Origin: an uncultured Prevotellaceae bacterium
Lineage (GTDB): Bacteria; Bacteroidota; Bacteroidia; Bacteroidales; Muribaculaceae
Direction of reading: 5' to 3'
Assembly: GCA_947254205.1 (NCBI GenBank)
Contig: CAMYCE010000051.1
Location: forward strand, 1-14,917
Length of the DNA: 14,917 nt
Of the stretch, positions 1-8,060 are shown one piece after another. The translations under genes were made by a program, and so were the position numbers. Position 1 is the first letter of the stretch, and every line of letters starts with the position of its first letter. The notes under the pieces are model-generated. The model ran no database searches and was not told the DNA's origin. It saw only the letters and a list, made by a program, of their open reading frames with translations.

Positions 1-16
1 TGTGTATAAGAGACAG
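1..16. other. Nextera/Tn5 mosaic-end adapter remnant (artefact)
   Basis: The first 16 bases, TGTGTATAAGAGACAG, equal the last 16 bases of the 19-bp Tn5 mosaic end used in Nextera library preparation (AGATGTGTATAAGAGACAG). They sit at the exact contig edge and replace coding sequence of folC, whose reading runs cleanly up to this point. This is untrimmed library adapter and not genomic DNA. The last G (16) could also be genomic, because folC continues in frame through it. Confidence 0.96.
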
Positions 17-213
17 GTGGCAAGCAGATGCGACACCGAGCCTTTGCCATTGGTGCCCCCCACATGAATGCACTTGTAGGCGCGATGTGGGTTGTTCCAC
101 AGGTTGTCGAGATCGGTGCTCACTTGCAAGCCCGGTTTATAGGCTGCTCCGCCTTGGCGTTCAAACATGGGGAGCTGGCTATAGAGGTAGTTGAGTGTTT
201 CTTCGTAGTTCAT
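17..213 (-). CDS. folC: Dihydrofolate synthase / folylpolyglutamate synthase, N-terminal fragment
   Basis: FolC adds glutamate to dihydropteroate and to folates in the cytoplasm, using ATP. About 65 codons are present, starting at the ATG at 213 and cut at the contig edge by the adapter. The fragment begins MNYEETLNYLYSQLPMFERQ, the usual FolC opening in which a helix precedes the nucleotide-binding core. Residues 53-59 read GTNGKGS, the Mur-ligase/FolC P-loop that binds ATP phosphates, preceded by the typical strand CIHVG. The start lies 5 bases after the stop of the second chromate-type transporter, so it is probably co-transcribed and may be translationally coupled. Nothing suggests the gene itself is broken: the truncation is an assembly edge. 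Mur ligases share the P-loop, but the N-terminal context and the position of the loop fit FolC. Confidence 0.93.
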
Positions 214-218
214 GATGC

Positions 219-773
219 TTAATAAATTAAATATCCAATGATGCCGGCAGCGACAATCACCAGTATGGGGTGTATTTTAGTGAAATATACTATCAAAAAT
301 GAGCCAAGGCACAGCAACACCGATTTCATGATGTCGCCTGAAGTGGTGCCAAAGTTGTCGCCATTGATGAGCAGCAGGGCTGCCGAGGCAATGAGGCCCA
401 CCACCACAGGACGCAAGCCCATGAATGCCCCTTTGACAATGGCACTCTCGCTGTGTCGTGAAATGAAGTGGCTGGCATAGAGCACCAGCAAAAAAGGGGG
501 GAGCACCACGGCCATGGTGGCGGCAAGCGAGCCCCACACACTGCCTCCTGTGGCCACATAGCCAATATAGGTGGCACTATTGATGCCAATGGGGCCCGGG
601 GTCATTTGAGAGATGGCGACAATGTCGGTAAAGGTTTGATTGCTAATTTGAGGGCACCAGCTTGCCCCCACGATTTCGCTTTGAATGAGCGACAACATGG
701 CATAGCCACCTCCAAAGCCAAACAAGCCAATTTTCAAATATGCCCAAATGAGCTTGATATAGGTCGCAGTCAT
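219..773 (-). CDS. Chromate transporter family protein (single CHR domain), second of a pair
   Basis: This is a 184-residue integral membrane protein of the CHR family (ChrA-type, PF02417). Family members that have been studied are proton-coupled chromate exporters, but the natural substrate in gut or anaerobic Bacteroidales is not known. The N-terminus contains FGFGGGYAML near residues 16-25, the CHR signature, followed by an SQMTPGPIGINSATYIGY segment with the family's conserved PGP. Several hydrophobic helices follow, and the last residues are GYLIY. A longer in-frame ORF begins upstream, but the ATG at 773 is preferred: it overlaps the upstream CHR stop as ATGA (4 bases) and immediately precedes the conserved membrane segment. 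Two half-size CHR proteins side by side usually act together and take the place of one two-domain ChrA. folC follows 5 bases later. Confidence 0.93.
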   Translation of the reverse strand: MTATYIKLIWAYLKIGLFGFGGGYAMLSLIQSEIVGASWCPQISNQTFTDIVAISQMTPGPIGINSATYIGYVATGGSVWGSLAATMAVVLPPFLLVLYASHFISRHSESAIVKGAFMGLRPVVVGLIASAALLLINGDNFGTTSGDIMKSVLLCLGSFLIVYFTKIHPILVIVAAGIIGYLIY

Positions 774-1369
774 TTCAAAGCCTCCTCCTCCTTCTTCTTG
801 TTTTGAGCCACCACAAAGTTCACATAATAGATATACCCTCCCACAGCTCCCAGCACAATGTAGATGATGGGGTTGGACACTACTGCCCACTTGGAGTAGA
901 TGAGCAACGCCACGGCAATGGGAATGATGATGGTTTTCCACCCAATGTGGGCCGCCTTGGCTGTTGTGATGATTGGTGCAATGATGAGTGCTACCACAGC
1001 AGGCCTTATGCCTTTGAAAATAGCTGTGAGGGTAGCATTGTTTTTGATGGTGTCGGGGGTGAGGAATACGGCAATGAGCAAGATGATGACAAACGAGGGC
1101 AATATTGTGCCCACCGAGGCGGCAAGGCTACCTTTGATGCCACGCAAGCGGTCGCCAATCACTGTCGAGATGTTCACGGCAAGAATGCCGGGCATCGATT
1201 GGGCAATAGCAAGCAAGTCGAGAAATTGCTCTTTCTCAATCCAATGATGCTTGTCAACGATTTCTCGCTCAATGATGGCTATCATGGCCCAGCCACCACC
1301 AAAGGTGAACAGTCCAATCTTGAAAAATGTGCCAAGAAGCTGAAAATAAATGTTGTTTTTAAAGCTCAT
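770..1369 (-). CDS. Chromate transporter family protein (single CHR domain), first of a pair
   Basis: This is a 199-residue CHR-family membrane protein. After a short N-terminus (MSFKNNIYFQLL) it shows FTFGGGWAM, then IIEREIVDKHHWIEKEQF and AQSMPGILAVN, which are the conserved helix 1 and the following loop of the family. Four to five further hydrophobic segments follow, and the tail is polar (NKKKEEEALK). The open frame extends to an ATG at 1477, but I choose the ATG at 1369. The extra residues do not look like a CHR start, and the minus-strand -7 box at 1393-1400 would put the transcript start just upstream of 1369 and downstream of the other ATGs. It overlaps the second CHR gene by 4 bases, so the two are co-translated. 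The substrate is inferred only from the family; chromate itself is not certain. Confidence 0.92.
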   Translation of the reverse strand: MSFKNNIYFQLLGTFFKIGLFTFGGGWAMIAIIEREIVDKHHWIEKEQFLDLLAIAQSMPGILAVNISTVIGDRLRGIKGSLAASVGTILPSFVIILLIAVFLTPDTIKNNATLTAIFKGIRPAVVALIIAPIITTAKAAHIGWKTIIIPIAVALLIYSKWAVVSNPIIYIVLGAVGGYIYYVNFVVAQNKKKEEEALK

Positions 1370-1392
1370 GCTTGTGAATATGAAATCGAGTG

Positions 1393-1400
1393 CAAAATTA
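1393..1400 (-). promoter_or_regulatory. Promoter -7 box for the chr-chr-folC operon
   Basis: On the minus strand the bases read TAATTTTG, an exact match to the Bacteroidota -7 consensus TAnnTTTG, followed by CAC. The predicted transcript start is near 1387, about 17 bases before the chosen start codon at 1369. I see no good TTTG -33 element at the usual spacing. Confidence 0.6.
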
Positions 1401-1476
1401 CACATTATTTTGCTATTGTTGTGATTTTGTTGCGTTTCAGTTTGTCTATTTGTCTTAAAATATTGGCAATATTTCA

Positions 1477-1484
1477 TACCTTTG
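1477..1484 (+). promoter_or_regulatory. Promoter -7 box for the outer-membrane/LPS cluster
   Basis: The bases TACCTTTG match TAnnTTTG exactly and are followed by CACC, a very common Bacteroidales promoter context. The predicted start is near 1490, leaving a leader of only about 9 bases before the ATG at 1499. The nearest TTTG upstream (1449-1452) is 24 bases away, wider than the usual 19-20, so the -33 element is weak or different. Confidence 0.62.
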
Positions 1485-1498
1485 CACCTTGTTAAGTC

Positions 1499-2689
1499 AT
1501 GAGATTGAGTTGGAAAAAAATAGTTGTGCCATTGTTGCTCTTTTGTTTAACAGAAATAAAGGGGCAAGCACTTGCCAACTCTATGATTGTCGACACCATT
1601 CCGGTTGATACAAGCAGAGTTGAAAAACCTGTTAAAAAGTCGCTAATCAAAAAGCTGATCACCTATTTGTCGCTCGATGGCGATCAAGAGTCGAAAAAGA
1701 GCAATAAGCCATCTATCAGTTTGTTGGGTGGTCCGTTCTATAACACCGACTCCAAGTTTGGTGTTGCCGTGATGGGCGTTTCAACCTTTCGCTTGAAAGG
1801 TTGCGACACAACCGAGCAGTTTTCCAATGCCCAACTGTCGTTTAGCTTGAGCACAGCCAAATTTTGGTCGCTTGTTTTCAAGGGCAATTTGTTCACCCCT
1901 CGCGAGGCTGTGAGAGTGAACTATTGGGCCGACTTGAGCTATGAGCCGTCCTATTTTTGGGGCATTGGCTATGACAACGGGCACAACGACCAAAACAAGA
2001 CCATGCAACACAAGCACTACCTCATAGCAAAGGTTGAAGGTTTGTTTCGCGTGGCTCGTGGCTTGCACATGGGACCCACAGTGTTGTTCAATTTCAACCG
2101 AAGCGACAATATTGCTCGCCCGTGGTTGCTCGAGGGACAGGCGCTCACGACCTATAACTATGGAGTGGGGGCTGTGCTTGAATATGATAGCCGAGACCTC
2201 ATCACCGATGCCCACAAGGGAGTATATCTCCATGTGGGGCAGTTGTTTCGCCCCAAGTTTTTGTGGAATCGCTATGCCTTCTCAACCACCGAGTTTCAAG
2301 CCTGCTACTATCACCCCGTGTGGAAGGGTGGCATTGTGGCTTCGGAGGTGATGGGGCAGTTCAACTATGGCAACCCCTCGTGGGGCATGATGGCGCAGGT
2401 GGGCGACAGCTACCACATGCGAGGCTATTACCGAGGTCGCTATCGCGACAAGCACATGCTCAACTTTCAGGTTGAGTTGCGTCAGCACTTGTGGCATCGT
2501 CATGGCATCACCCTGTGGTTGGGTGGTGGCACGGCATTTCACAATCAATCAACATTTAAGCATTTTTTGCCCAATTGGGGCATAGGATATAGGTTTGCAT
2601 TTCGTCGTCGCATGAATGTTCGCCTCGATATTGGCTGGGCCAAGGGCGGAGAGAGCGGCATTATTTTTGGCATCAATGAAGCATTTTAA
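1499..2689 (+). CDS. BamA/TamA-like outer membrane beta-barrel protein without POTRA domains
   Basis: This is a 396-residue protein. Residues 1 to about 26 are a signal peptide (basic MRLSWKK, then a VVPLLLFCLTEI core). A short polar linker (about 28-70) is followed by alternating aromatic/polar strands to the end, finishing in phenylalanine (GINEAF) as outer-membrane barrels do. Residues 307-317, MRGYYRGRYRD, resemble the conserved RGF/RGY loop motif of the Omp85 superfamily (surface antigen, PF01103), and LEYDSRD at 227-233 is another segment common in these barrels. There is no room for POTRA repeats, so this is not BamA or TamA itself. It may be a porin-like or accessory barrel of unknown substrate. 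It heads the plus-strand cluster, and its 3' end overlaps the EptA-type gene by 14 bases, which points to coupling. The role is inferred from fold and location only. Confidence 0.8.
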   Translation: MRLSWKKIVVPLLLFCLTEIKGQALANSMIVDTIPVDTSRVEKPVKKSLIKKLITYLSLDGDQESKKSNKPSISLLGGPFYNTDSKFGVAVMGVSTFRLKGCDTTEQFSNAQLSFSLSTAKFWSLVFKGNLFTPREAVRVNYWADLSYEPSYFWGIGYDNGHNDQNKTMQHKHYLIAKVEGLFRVARGLHMGPTVLFNFNRSDNIARPWLLEGQALTTYNYGVGAVLEYDSRDLITDAHKGVYLHVGQLFRPKFLWNRYAFSTTEFQACYYHPVWKGGIVASEVMGQFNYGNPSWGMMAQVGDSYHMRGYYRGRYRDKHMLNFQVELRQHLWHRHGITLWLGGGTAFHNQSTFKHFLPNWGIGYRFAFRRRMNVRLDIGWAKGGESGIIFGINEAF

Positions 2690-4391
2690 ACTATTACCGC
2701 ACACATTTTTTAAGAATCAGGAAAACTTGATGAATATTTTCTTGGGCATACTTGTTTTGCCCAATATTTTCATGTTTTTCACCGAGTCGACCTCATTGCT
2801 CACTCGCATCATCAACATTTTGTTGCCATTGGCATTCTACCGCTTTTGTTTCTCGCTGCGCAAGAAACCCGGCAAGGTGTTTTGGTGGTTGTTTTATTTT
2901 GCCTTGTTGGGAGCGTTTCAGATTGTGCTTCTTTATCTCTATGGTGAGTCACCCATCGCAGTCGACATGTTTCTCAACGTGTTCACCACCAATGTGAACG
3001 AGGCTGGTGAGCTATTATCTAATATCTTGGTATCTATCATTTTTGTGATTTTGGTCTATGGCACGGGTATTGGGTTGTCGTTTTACTCGGCTTTCAGTCG
3101 AGAGGTGCTCTCGCCGGCCGTGCGCCATGCGCAACGTGTCACTTCGCTCTTGTTGCTGGGATTTTCGGGCTTGCTCGTGGGTATCAACTATCTTGTCGAT
3201 TCTAAGCATTTTGCTATCGAAGATGATATTTTTCCCGTTAATGGCACCTATAACTTGATTCTGTCGTTTAAACGCTCGGCACAGACTGTTGCCTATCTCT
3301 TCAAGGCCGACAAGTTTAGCTATCATGCTACTGCCACGCGTGCCGACTCGTTGCCCGAGGTGTATGTGCTCATAGTGGGCGAAACCTCGCGTGCCGACAA
3401 TTATGGACTTTATGGCTACTCACGCAACACCACACCACGCTTGAGTGCCATGAAAGATGAGCTCGTGTATTTCAGAGATGCCATCACGATGAGCAACACC
3501 ACCCACAAGAGCGTGCCTTTGTTGCTCACCTCGGTGGGCAGTCAGCACGACTTCGATAGCGTGTATTGCCAAAAGGGCATCATCAGTGCTTTTAATGAAG
3601 CAGGCTATAACACTGCATTCTATTCCAATCAGCGTCGCAACCATTCATTGATTGATTTCTTGGGGAGCGAGGCCAAGCAGGTGGTGTTTTTAAAAGATAA
3701 TATGCCCCTCACTGCTAAATCATCTGATGCCAATCTCTTGCCATTGCTCGATCAAAAACTCAAGGCCATGAAAGGTGGCAAGCTATTTGTTGTGTTGCAT
3801 TGTTATGGGTCGCATTTTTTGTATAAAGACCGCTACACCGGCTATCAACCTGTTTTCACTCCCGACTTGCCCAACGATGCCCGCAAGAAATATCGCCCCA
3901 TGCTTGTGAATGCCTACGACAACACCATCTATTACACCGACCGCTTGGTGGCTCACGTGATTGAGTCTCTCAAAGCCAAAAACGTGGTGTCGGCCATGAT
4001 ATTCACCAGCGATCATGGCGAGGACATTTTTGATGATAGCCGTGGGCGTTTTTTGCATGCCTCGCCATTGCCCACCTACTATCAGTTGCGTGTGCCCTTC
4101 ATTGTGTGGACATCGCCACAATGGCAATCGCGCTATGCAAGCAAGTGGCAAGCTTTGCAAGCCAATCGCAACAAGCCCATTTCCACCAATCGTGTCATGT
4201 TTCACACTTTGCTCGACATCACGGGCATCAACAGCCCGCATTTCAAGGCCAATGCATCTGTGTCAAATAGCCATTATCAAACTGCAACACGCCTCTATGT
4301 CGACGACCACAACGATTATTTGCCCATGCGAGAATCGGGACTCAAAAAATGTGATATTGAGCAATTTAAAAAGCATAATTTGGCGATTTAA
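2676..4391 (+). CDS. EptA-type phosphoethanolamine transferase (sulfatase superfamily)
   Basis: This is a 571-residue inner-membrane enzyme of the lipid A/LPS phosphoethanolamine transferase group. Five hydrophobic segments fill residues ~15-170, as in EptA. The periplasmic catalytic domain (PF00884) starts with YVLIVGETSRADNYGLYGY. Its threonine, about residue 237, matches the EptA/MCR nucleophile. TSDHGED (~444-450) supplies the metal-binding Asp and His, FLHASPLPTYY (~460) gives a further His, and LHCYGSH (~374-380) matches the other zinc-site histidine region. By family it would move phosphoethanolamine from phosphatidylethanolamine to lipid A or a glycan; the acceptor is not visible here. 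I place the start at the ATG at 2676, inside the end of the preceding gene. An in-frame ATG at 2616 would put barrel-coding sequence in front of the first helix and is less likely. Two glycosyltransferases follow after 40 bases, consistent with LPS core or surface glycan work. Such transferases can lower sensitivity to cationic peptides, but nothing here shows an acquired resistance gene. Confidence 0.87.
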   Translation: MKHFKLLPHTFFKNQENLMNIFLGILVLPNIFMFFTESTSLLTRIINILLPLAFYRFCFSLRKKPGKVFWWLFYFALLGAFQIVLLYLYGESPIAVDMFLNVFTTNVNEAGELLSNILVSIIFVILVYGTGIGLSFYSAFSREVLSPAVRHAQRVTSLLLLGFSGLLVGINYLVDSKHFAIEDDIFPVNGTYNLILSFKRSAQTVAYLFKADKFSYHATATRADSLPEVYVLIVGETSRADNYGLYGYSRNTTPRLSAMKDELVYFRDAITMSNTTHKSVPLLLTSVGSQHDFDSVYCQKGIISAFNEAGYNTAFYSNQRRNHSLIDFLGSEAKQVVFLKDNMPLTAKSSDANLLPLLDQKLKAMKGGKLFVVLHCYGSHFLYKDRYTGYQPVFTPDLPNDARKKYRPMLVNAYDNTIYYTDRLVAHVIESLKAKNVVSAMIFTSDHGEDIFDDSRGRFLHASPLPTYYQLRVPFIVWTSPQWQSRYASKWQALQANRNKPISTNRVMFHTLLDITGINSPHFKANASVSNSHYQTATRLYVDDHNDYLPMRESGLKKCDIEQFKKHNLAI

Positions 4392-4431
4392 TCTGCAATA
4401 GTACTTAATAATTTTTTCTAAAGAAAAAAAC

Positions 4432-5535
4432 ATGGGTATGAACAAGAAAATCAAGGTGCTTTTCGACTTTCACGCTTTTCACAATCAGCGATTTGGCGGA
4501 ATTTCAAGATATTTCTATGAAATCATTTCGCGCATGGTGCACGTGCACAGCGATGTAGCTCTGAGGTTCTCGATGAATCAATACATCGAAGGGCAAAATG
4601 TGGTGAGCTATGTTGCAGTGCCTAAACTTTTGTTTAAGTTGGGTGAAGGCATCTTTAGAAAAGCCAATCGCCACTGTTCGATACAAAAAATCAAGGGAGG
4701 GCAATTTGATGTGTTTCATGCCACCTATTATGACCCCTATTTTTTGAACTTTATAGGCGAGAAACCCTTTGTGCTCACCATTCACGACATGACTCACGAA
4801 ATGTATCCGGAGTATTTCTCGCCAACCGACCCCACAGCAAGCAACAAGCGCTTGCTGGCTCACAGGGCATCGAGAATTATAGCGATTAGTGAGTACACCA
4901 AAAGCAAAATCATCGAGATTTTGGGGATTGATGAAGCTAAGATCGACGTGATTTATCATGGAATCGACAGCCGCCCCTTGGCCACCGAGCGTCTCAACTC
5001 GTTGCCCCAGCACTATGTGCTCTATGTGGGCGAGCGTCGCCGATACAAGAACTTTGAACTCATGGCCAAGGCTTTTGCCGAGTTGATGAAAGAAAAGCCC
5101 GATTTCAACTTAGTGCTCACGGGGCGCCGACTCTCGGCTTCGGAGAATGAATTGTTTGTGCAACTTGGCATCAAAGACCACGTGAAGGTGTATAGCGACA
5201 TAAGCGATGCACAACTCGACCAACTCTATCATCATGCTGCAGTGTTTGTCTATCCATCGTTGTGCGAGGGTTTTGGCATTCCCATTCTTGAAGCCTTTGC
5301 CCAAGATTGCCCTGTGGTGTTGAGCAGGGCAAGTTGTTTTCCCGAAGTGGGCGGTGACGCTTGCGAATATTTTGATACCCACTCGATGCCCGATTTGCTT
5401 GATGTGATGAAACGGGTAATTGATGATAGCGACTTGCGCCATAGGCTCATTGAAAGGGGACGAGAGCGGCTGAAAATCTTTAGGTGGGAAAACACAGCAT
5501 TGCAAACCGAGGAAACCTATCGCAAAATCGTGTGA
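4432..5535 (+). CDS. Glycosyltransferase family 4 (GT-B fold)
   Basis: This is a 367-residue cytoplasmic or membrane-associated retaining glycosyltransferase. Residues 22-26 read GGISR, the glycine-rich loop at the start of the acceptor-binding domain. LYVGERRRYKNF (197-208) begins the C-terminal donor-binding domain. Residues 279-287, EGFGIPILE, are the E-x7-E motif of GT4 enzymes that contacts the nucleotide sugar, followed by the typical SCFPEVGGDACEYFD. Length and motif order suit mannosyl- or similar transferases of LPS and O-antigen clusters, but the sugar cannot be told from sequence. The ATG at 4432 lies after an A-rich leader (CTAAAGAAAAAAAC); the ATG at 4438 is an equally possible start. 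It follows the EptA-type gene by 40 bases and its TGA shares one base with the next ATG. Confidence 0.94.
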   Translation: MGMNKKIKVLFDFHAFHNQRFGGISRYFYEIISRMVHVHSDVALRFSMNQYIEGQNVVSYVAVPKLLFKLGEGIFRKANRHCSIQKIKGGQFDVFHATYYDPYFLNFIGEKPFVLTIHDMTHEMYPEYFSPTDPTASNKRLLAHRASRIIAISEYTKSKIIEILGIDEAKIDVIYHGIDSRPLATERLNSLPQHYVLYVGERRRYKNFELMAKAFAELMKEKPDFNLVLTGRRLSASENELFVQLGIKDHVKVYSDISDAQLDQLYHHAAVFVYPSLCEGFGIPILEAFAQDCPVVLSRASCFPEVGGDACEYFDTHSMPDLLDVMKRVIDDSDLRHRLIERGRERLKIFRWENTALQTEETYRKIV

Positions 5536-6314
5536 TGAAGATTGTCATTCCCATCTACACAACACAGCTCAACGACTATGAGCAATATTCGTTGAGGCAG
5601 AGCATCAAGATGTTTGCGCCACGACGCGACATTGTGATTGTGTCGCCGGCTTCACTCGACTTGTCACCACTAAAAGAAGTGATTGGTAATGTGGGTGTAG
5701 AGCGATTTGACGACGACTTCTTTGCCAGCATCAAAGACTACAATCGATTGATGCTTTCGGCAGAGTTTTATGCACGATTCATTGATAGCGAGTATATCGT
5801 GATATGCCAAACCGATGTTTTGGTGTTGAGCGACACGCTCGATGAGTGGTGCAACAAGGGCTATGACTATGTGGGTGCTCCATGGTTGCCCAAGCACAAG
5901 TATTTGCATTATCCTCAACGCCTTGTGTGGCACTTGCGTCGCATGATGGCAAAACTGCCGTCGAGCAAAGACCATGGCATCGTGAGAGAGGGCATGGTGG
6001 GCAATGGAGGGTTCTCGTTGCGTCGCACCAAGAGTTTGCACAACGTGTGCCTCCAGTTGCACAACCTCATGGAAGTGTATAGGGAGAATGGCAACAATGT
6101 CAAGTTTTTTGAAGACGTGTTTTGGGCAACACAGGCGCAACTCAACATTCCACCCTATCAAGAGGCGGTTTATTTTGCTATGGAAACACGCCCCGATTGT
6201 GCCCTGCGTCTCACCCATGGACAGCTGCCCATGGCCATTCATGCATGGTGCAAACCTCCCTATCTCGATTTTTGGAAACACAAACTCATATTGCCAAACA
6301 GCATGTGCCAATGA
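5535..6314 (+). CDS. DUF5672 family protein, putative glycosyltransferase
   Basis: This is a 259-residue soluble protein that I recognise as DUF5672-like. Landmarks in order are CQTDVLVL (91-98, a DxD-like acidic site for a metal and nucleotide sugar), YDYVGAPW (110-117), VGNGGFSLRR (155-164), FEDVFW (192-197) and IHAWCK (235-240). These GAPW, NGGFSLRR and ED-FW blocks are typical of the family and resemble GT-A glycosyltransferases. The donor and acceptor are unknown. The start is the ATG at 5535, formed as TGATG with the stop of the GT4 gene, so translation is probably coupled. The frame stays open upstream to 5484, but only inside the GT4 gene. It is the last gene of the plus-strand cluster; its end faces hcp across 47 bases, in which I see no clear terminator. 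Confidence 0.83.
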   Translation: MKIVIPIYTTQLNDYEQYSLRQSIKMFAPRRDIVIVSPASLDLSPLKEVIGNVGVERFDDDFFASIKDYNRLMLSAEFYARFIDSEYIVICQTDVLVLSDTLDEWCNKGYDYVGAPWLPKHKYLHYPQRLVWHLRRMMAKLPSSKDHGIVREGMVGNGGFSLRRTKSLHNVCLQLHNLMEVYRENGNNVKFFEDVFWATQAQLNIPPYQEAVYFAMETRPDCALRLTHGQLPMAIHAWCKPPYLDFWKHKLILPNSMCQ

Positions 6315-6361
6315 AAAATCGACACATGCCCGTCGTGCAATTAAGAAAAGAATCAAGTTGA

Positions 6362-8011
6362 TTATCCTATCATTGTTTTCAAGTCATCTTCAACAGTGGT
6401 GATGCCTCCCAGGCCAAATTGCTCAACCAGCACCTTGAGCACCGCTGGCGACACAAAGGCAGGCAGAGTGGGGCCTATGTGAATGTTTTTGATGCCCAAG
6501 CTCAAGAGTGCCAAGAGCACAATAACTGCCTTTTGCTCATACCATGCGATGTTGAAGGCAATGGGCAAGTCGTTGATGTTGGCCGCTCCAAATATTTCTT
6601 TGAGCTTTAAGGCAACTACAGCCCAAGTGTAGGAATCGTTGCATTGCCCGGCATCGAGCACGCGTGGAATGCCGTTGATGTCGCCCAATTGCAATTTGTT
6701 GTATTTGTATTTGGCACACCCCGATGTGAGAATAACCACATCGTGAGGGAGTTGTTGGGCAAACTCGGTGTAGTAGTCGCGGCTCTTCATGCGACCATCA
6801 CAACCGCCCATCACCACAAATTTGCGTATGGCACCACTCTTCACCGCCTCTACAATTTGGTCGGCAAGAGCCAAAACTTGATTGTGGGCAAATCCTCCCA
6901 CAATTTCGCCTGTTTCTATTTCGGTGGGAGCTTGACATTGCCTGGCAATAGCAATCACCTCGCTAAAGTCCTTATGCCCGTTGGCATCGGCTTCAATGTG
7001 CTTCCAGCCCGGATAGCCCGTAGAGTTCATGGTAAACACGCGATCTTTATAGTTGGCATTGGGAGCTGGTGGCACAATGCAATTGGTTGTGAACACAATG
7101 GGGCCATTAAAACTCGAAAATTCCTCTTTTTGTTTCCACCATGCGTTGCCATAGTTGCCCACAAGGTGCTTGTATTGTTTGAGCTTGGGATAGTAGTGGG
7201 CAGGGAGCATTTCGCCATGAGTATACACGTCAATGCCTGTGCCTTCGGTTTGCTTGAGCAGGTCTTCAATGTCGTGCAAGTCATGACCTGTGATGAGAAT
7301 GCCGGGACGATTTTTCACTCCAATATTCACTTTGGTGATTTCGGGATTGCCATAGCTGGAGGTGTTGGCCTTGTCGAGCAGTGCCATCACATCAACACCA
7401 TATTTTCCTGTTGTGAGCACAAGGTTGAGCAAGGTGTCCATTGTGGCTTCGGGGTTGGCAATCGTGCTAAGGGCATCAAGCATGAAGTTCATGATTGCAT
7501 CGTTGCTATGGCCCAAGCGAGTTGCGTGTTCATAGTAGGCAGCCACACCCTTCAGCCCCAGCACGGTGAGTTCTTTGAGCGATCGCAACTCTTCGTTGTC
7601 ATTGCGCAATATGCCTTCTTTTTTGCTTTGTGCTTCATAGTCGGCTTTTTCTCCACCCCATTTCACTTCGTGATAGTTGGGCAGGGCAATCTTGTTTTCT
7701 TGTGCCACAGCAAGCAATTCCTTTTTGAGCGCAATGCCTTTGTCAACACGCAACAGTATTGATTGGTCGTCGAAGTTGGCATTGGTGATAGTCGAAAATA
7801 GAGCATCAACCACATAGGGGCCAACACCTTCAACACTCTTGGCTCCTGCATGAATGATAGCTCGGTCGATAGTGGCGATGCCACGCACCACGCCCAGCAG
7901 CAAGTCCATGTGGTTTGACACTTGTGGCAATTTTCCGCACACACCCCTCAAGGTGCAACCAGTGCCCTTTGCCGTTTCTTGACATTGAAAACAAAACATT
8001 TGATTATCCAT
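6362..8011 (-). CDS. hcp: Hybrid cluster protein (hydroxylamine reductase / NO reductase), class I type
   Basis: This is a 549-residue cytoplasmic Fe-S protein. Hcp reduces hydroxylamine in vitro and is regarded as a high-affinity nitric oxide reductase and protein S-nitrosylase in some bacteria; in anaerobes it supports resistance to nitrosative stress. The N-terminal cysteines C7, C10, C19 and C25 (spacing CX2C-X8-C-X5-C) fit the class I cubane pattern, not the class II pattern of E. coli. All hybrid-cluster ligands are in place: H243 in GHDLHD, E267 in THGEM, C311 in TTNCIVPP, C404 in GGCDGR (the persulfide cysteine), C432 in SGCAKYKYNK, C457 in AGQCNDSY, and E492 with K494 in WYEQKAV. No reductase partner (Hcr) lies beside it. 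The gene has its own promoter region with a palindrome at 8080-8092, and clpB upstream ends in a strong terminator, so it is probably transcribed alone. Confidence 0.98.
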   Translation of the reverse strand: MDNQMFCFQCQETAKGTGCTLRGVCGKLPQVSNHMDLLLGVVRGIATIDRAIIHAGAKSVEGVGPYVVDALFSTITNANFDDQSILLRVDKGIALKKELLAVAQENKIALPNYHEVKWGGEKADYEAQSKKEGILRNDNEELRSLKELTVLGLKGVAAYYEHATRLGHSNDAIMNFMLDALSTIANPEATMDTLLNLVLTTGKYGVDVMALLDKANTSSYGNPEITKVNIGVKNRPGILITGHDLHDIEDLLKQTEGTGIDVYTHGEMLPAHYYPKLKQYKHLVGNYGNAWWKQKEEFSSFNGPIVFTTNCIVPPAPNANYKDRVFTMNSTGYPGWKHIEADANGHKDFSEVIAIARQCQAPTEIETGEIVGGFAHNQVLALADQIVEAVKSGAIRKFVVMGGCDGRMKSRDYYTEFAQQLPHDVVILTSGCAKYKYNKLQLGDINGIPRVLDAGQCNDSYTWAVVALKLKEIFGAANINDLPIAFNIAWYEQKAVIVLLALLSLGIKNIHIGPTLPAFVSPAVLKVLVEQFGLGGITTVEDDLKTMIG

Positions 8012-8060
8012 TGTTTTTATCTCTTTGAAATAAATAGTTATTATCCTTGATTAGGAGTTG

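Noticed and set aside
803..1495. Plus-strand open frame (230 codons) opposite the chr gene
   Set aside because: It is antisense to a clear CHR-family gene, overlaps the promoter region and shows no domain.
2676..4391. Mobile mcr-type colistin resistance gene
   Set aside because: The enzyme shares the superfamily fold, but it sits within a host-like operon with native promoter style and no flanking mobile elements, so it is treated as a chromosomal EptA-type gene.
6351..6363. AATCAA-G-TTGATT palindrome at the hcp 3' end
   Set aside because: A one-base spacer cannot form a hairpin and there is no GC stem or T tail; the bases overlap the hcp stop region and may be chance.
6644..7762. Long plus-strand open frame (372 codons) opposite hcp
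   Set aside because: It is fully antisense to a textbook hcp with all ligands conserved; the translation shows no known motif and has the His/Val-rich look of antisense frames in this codon usage.
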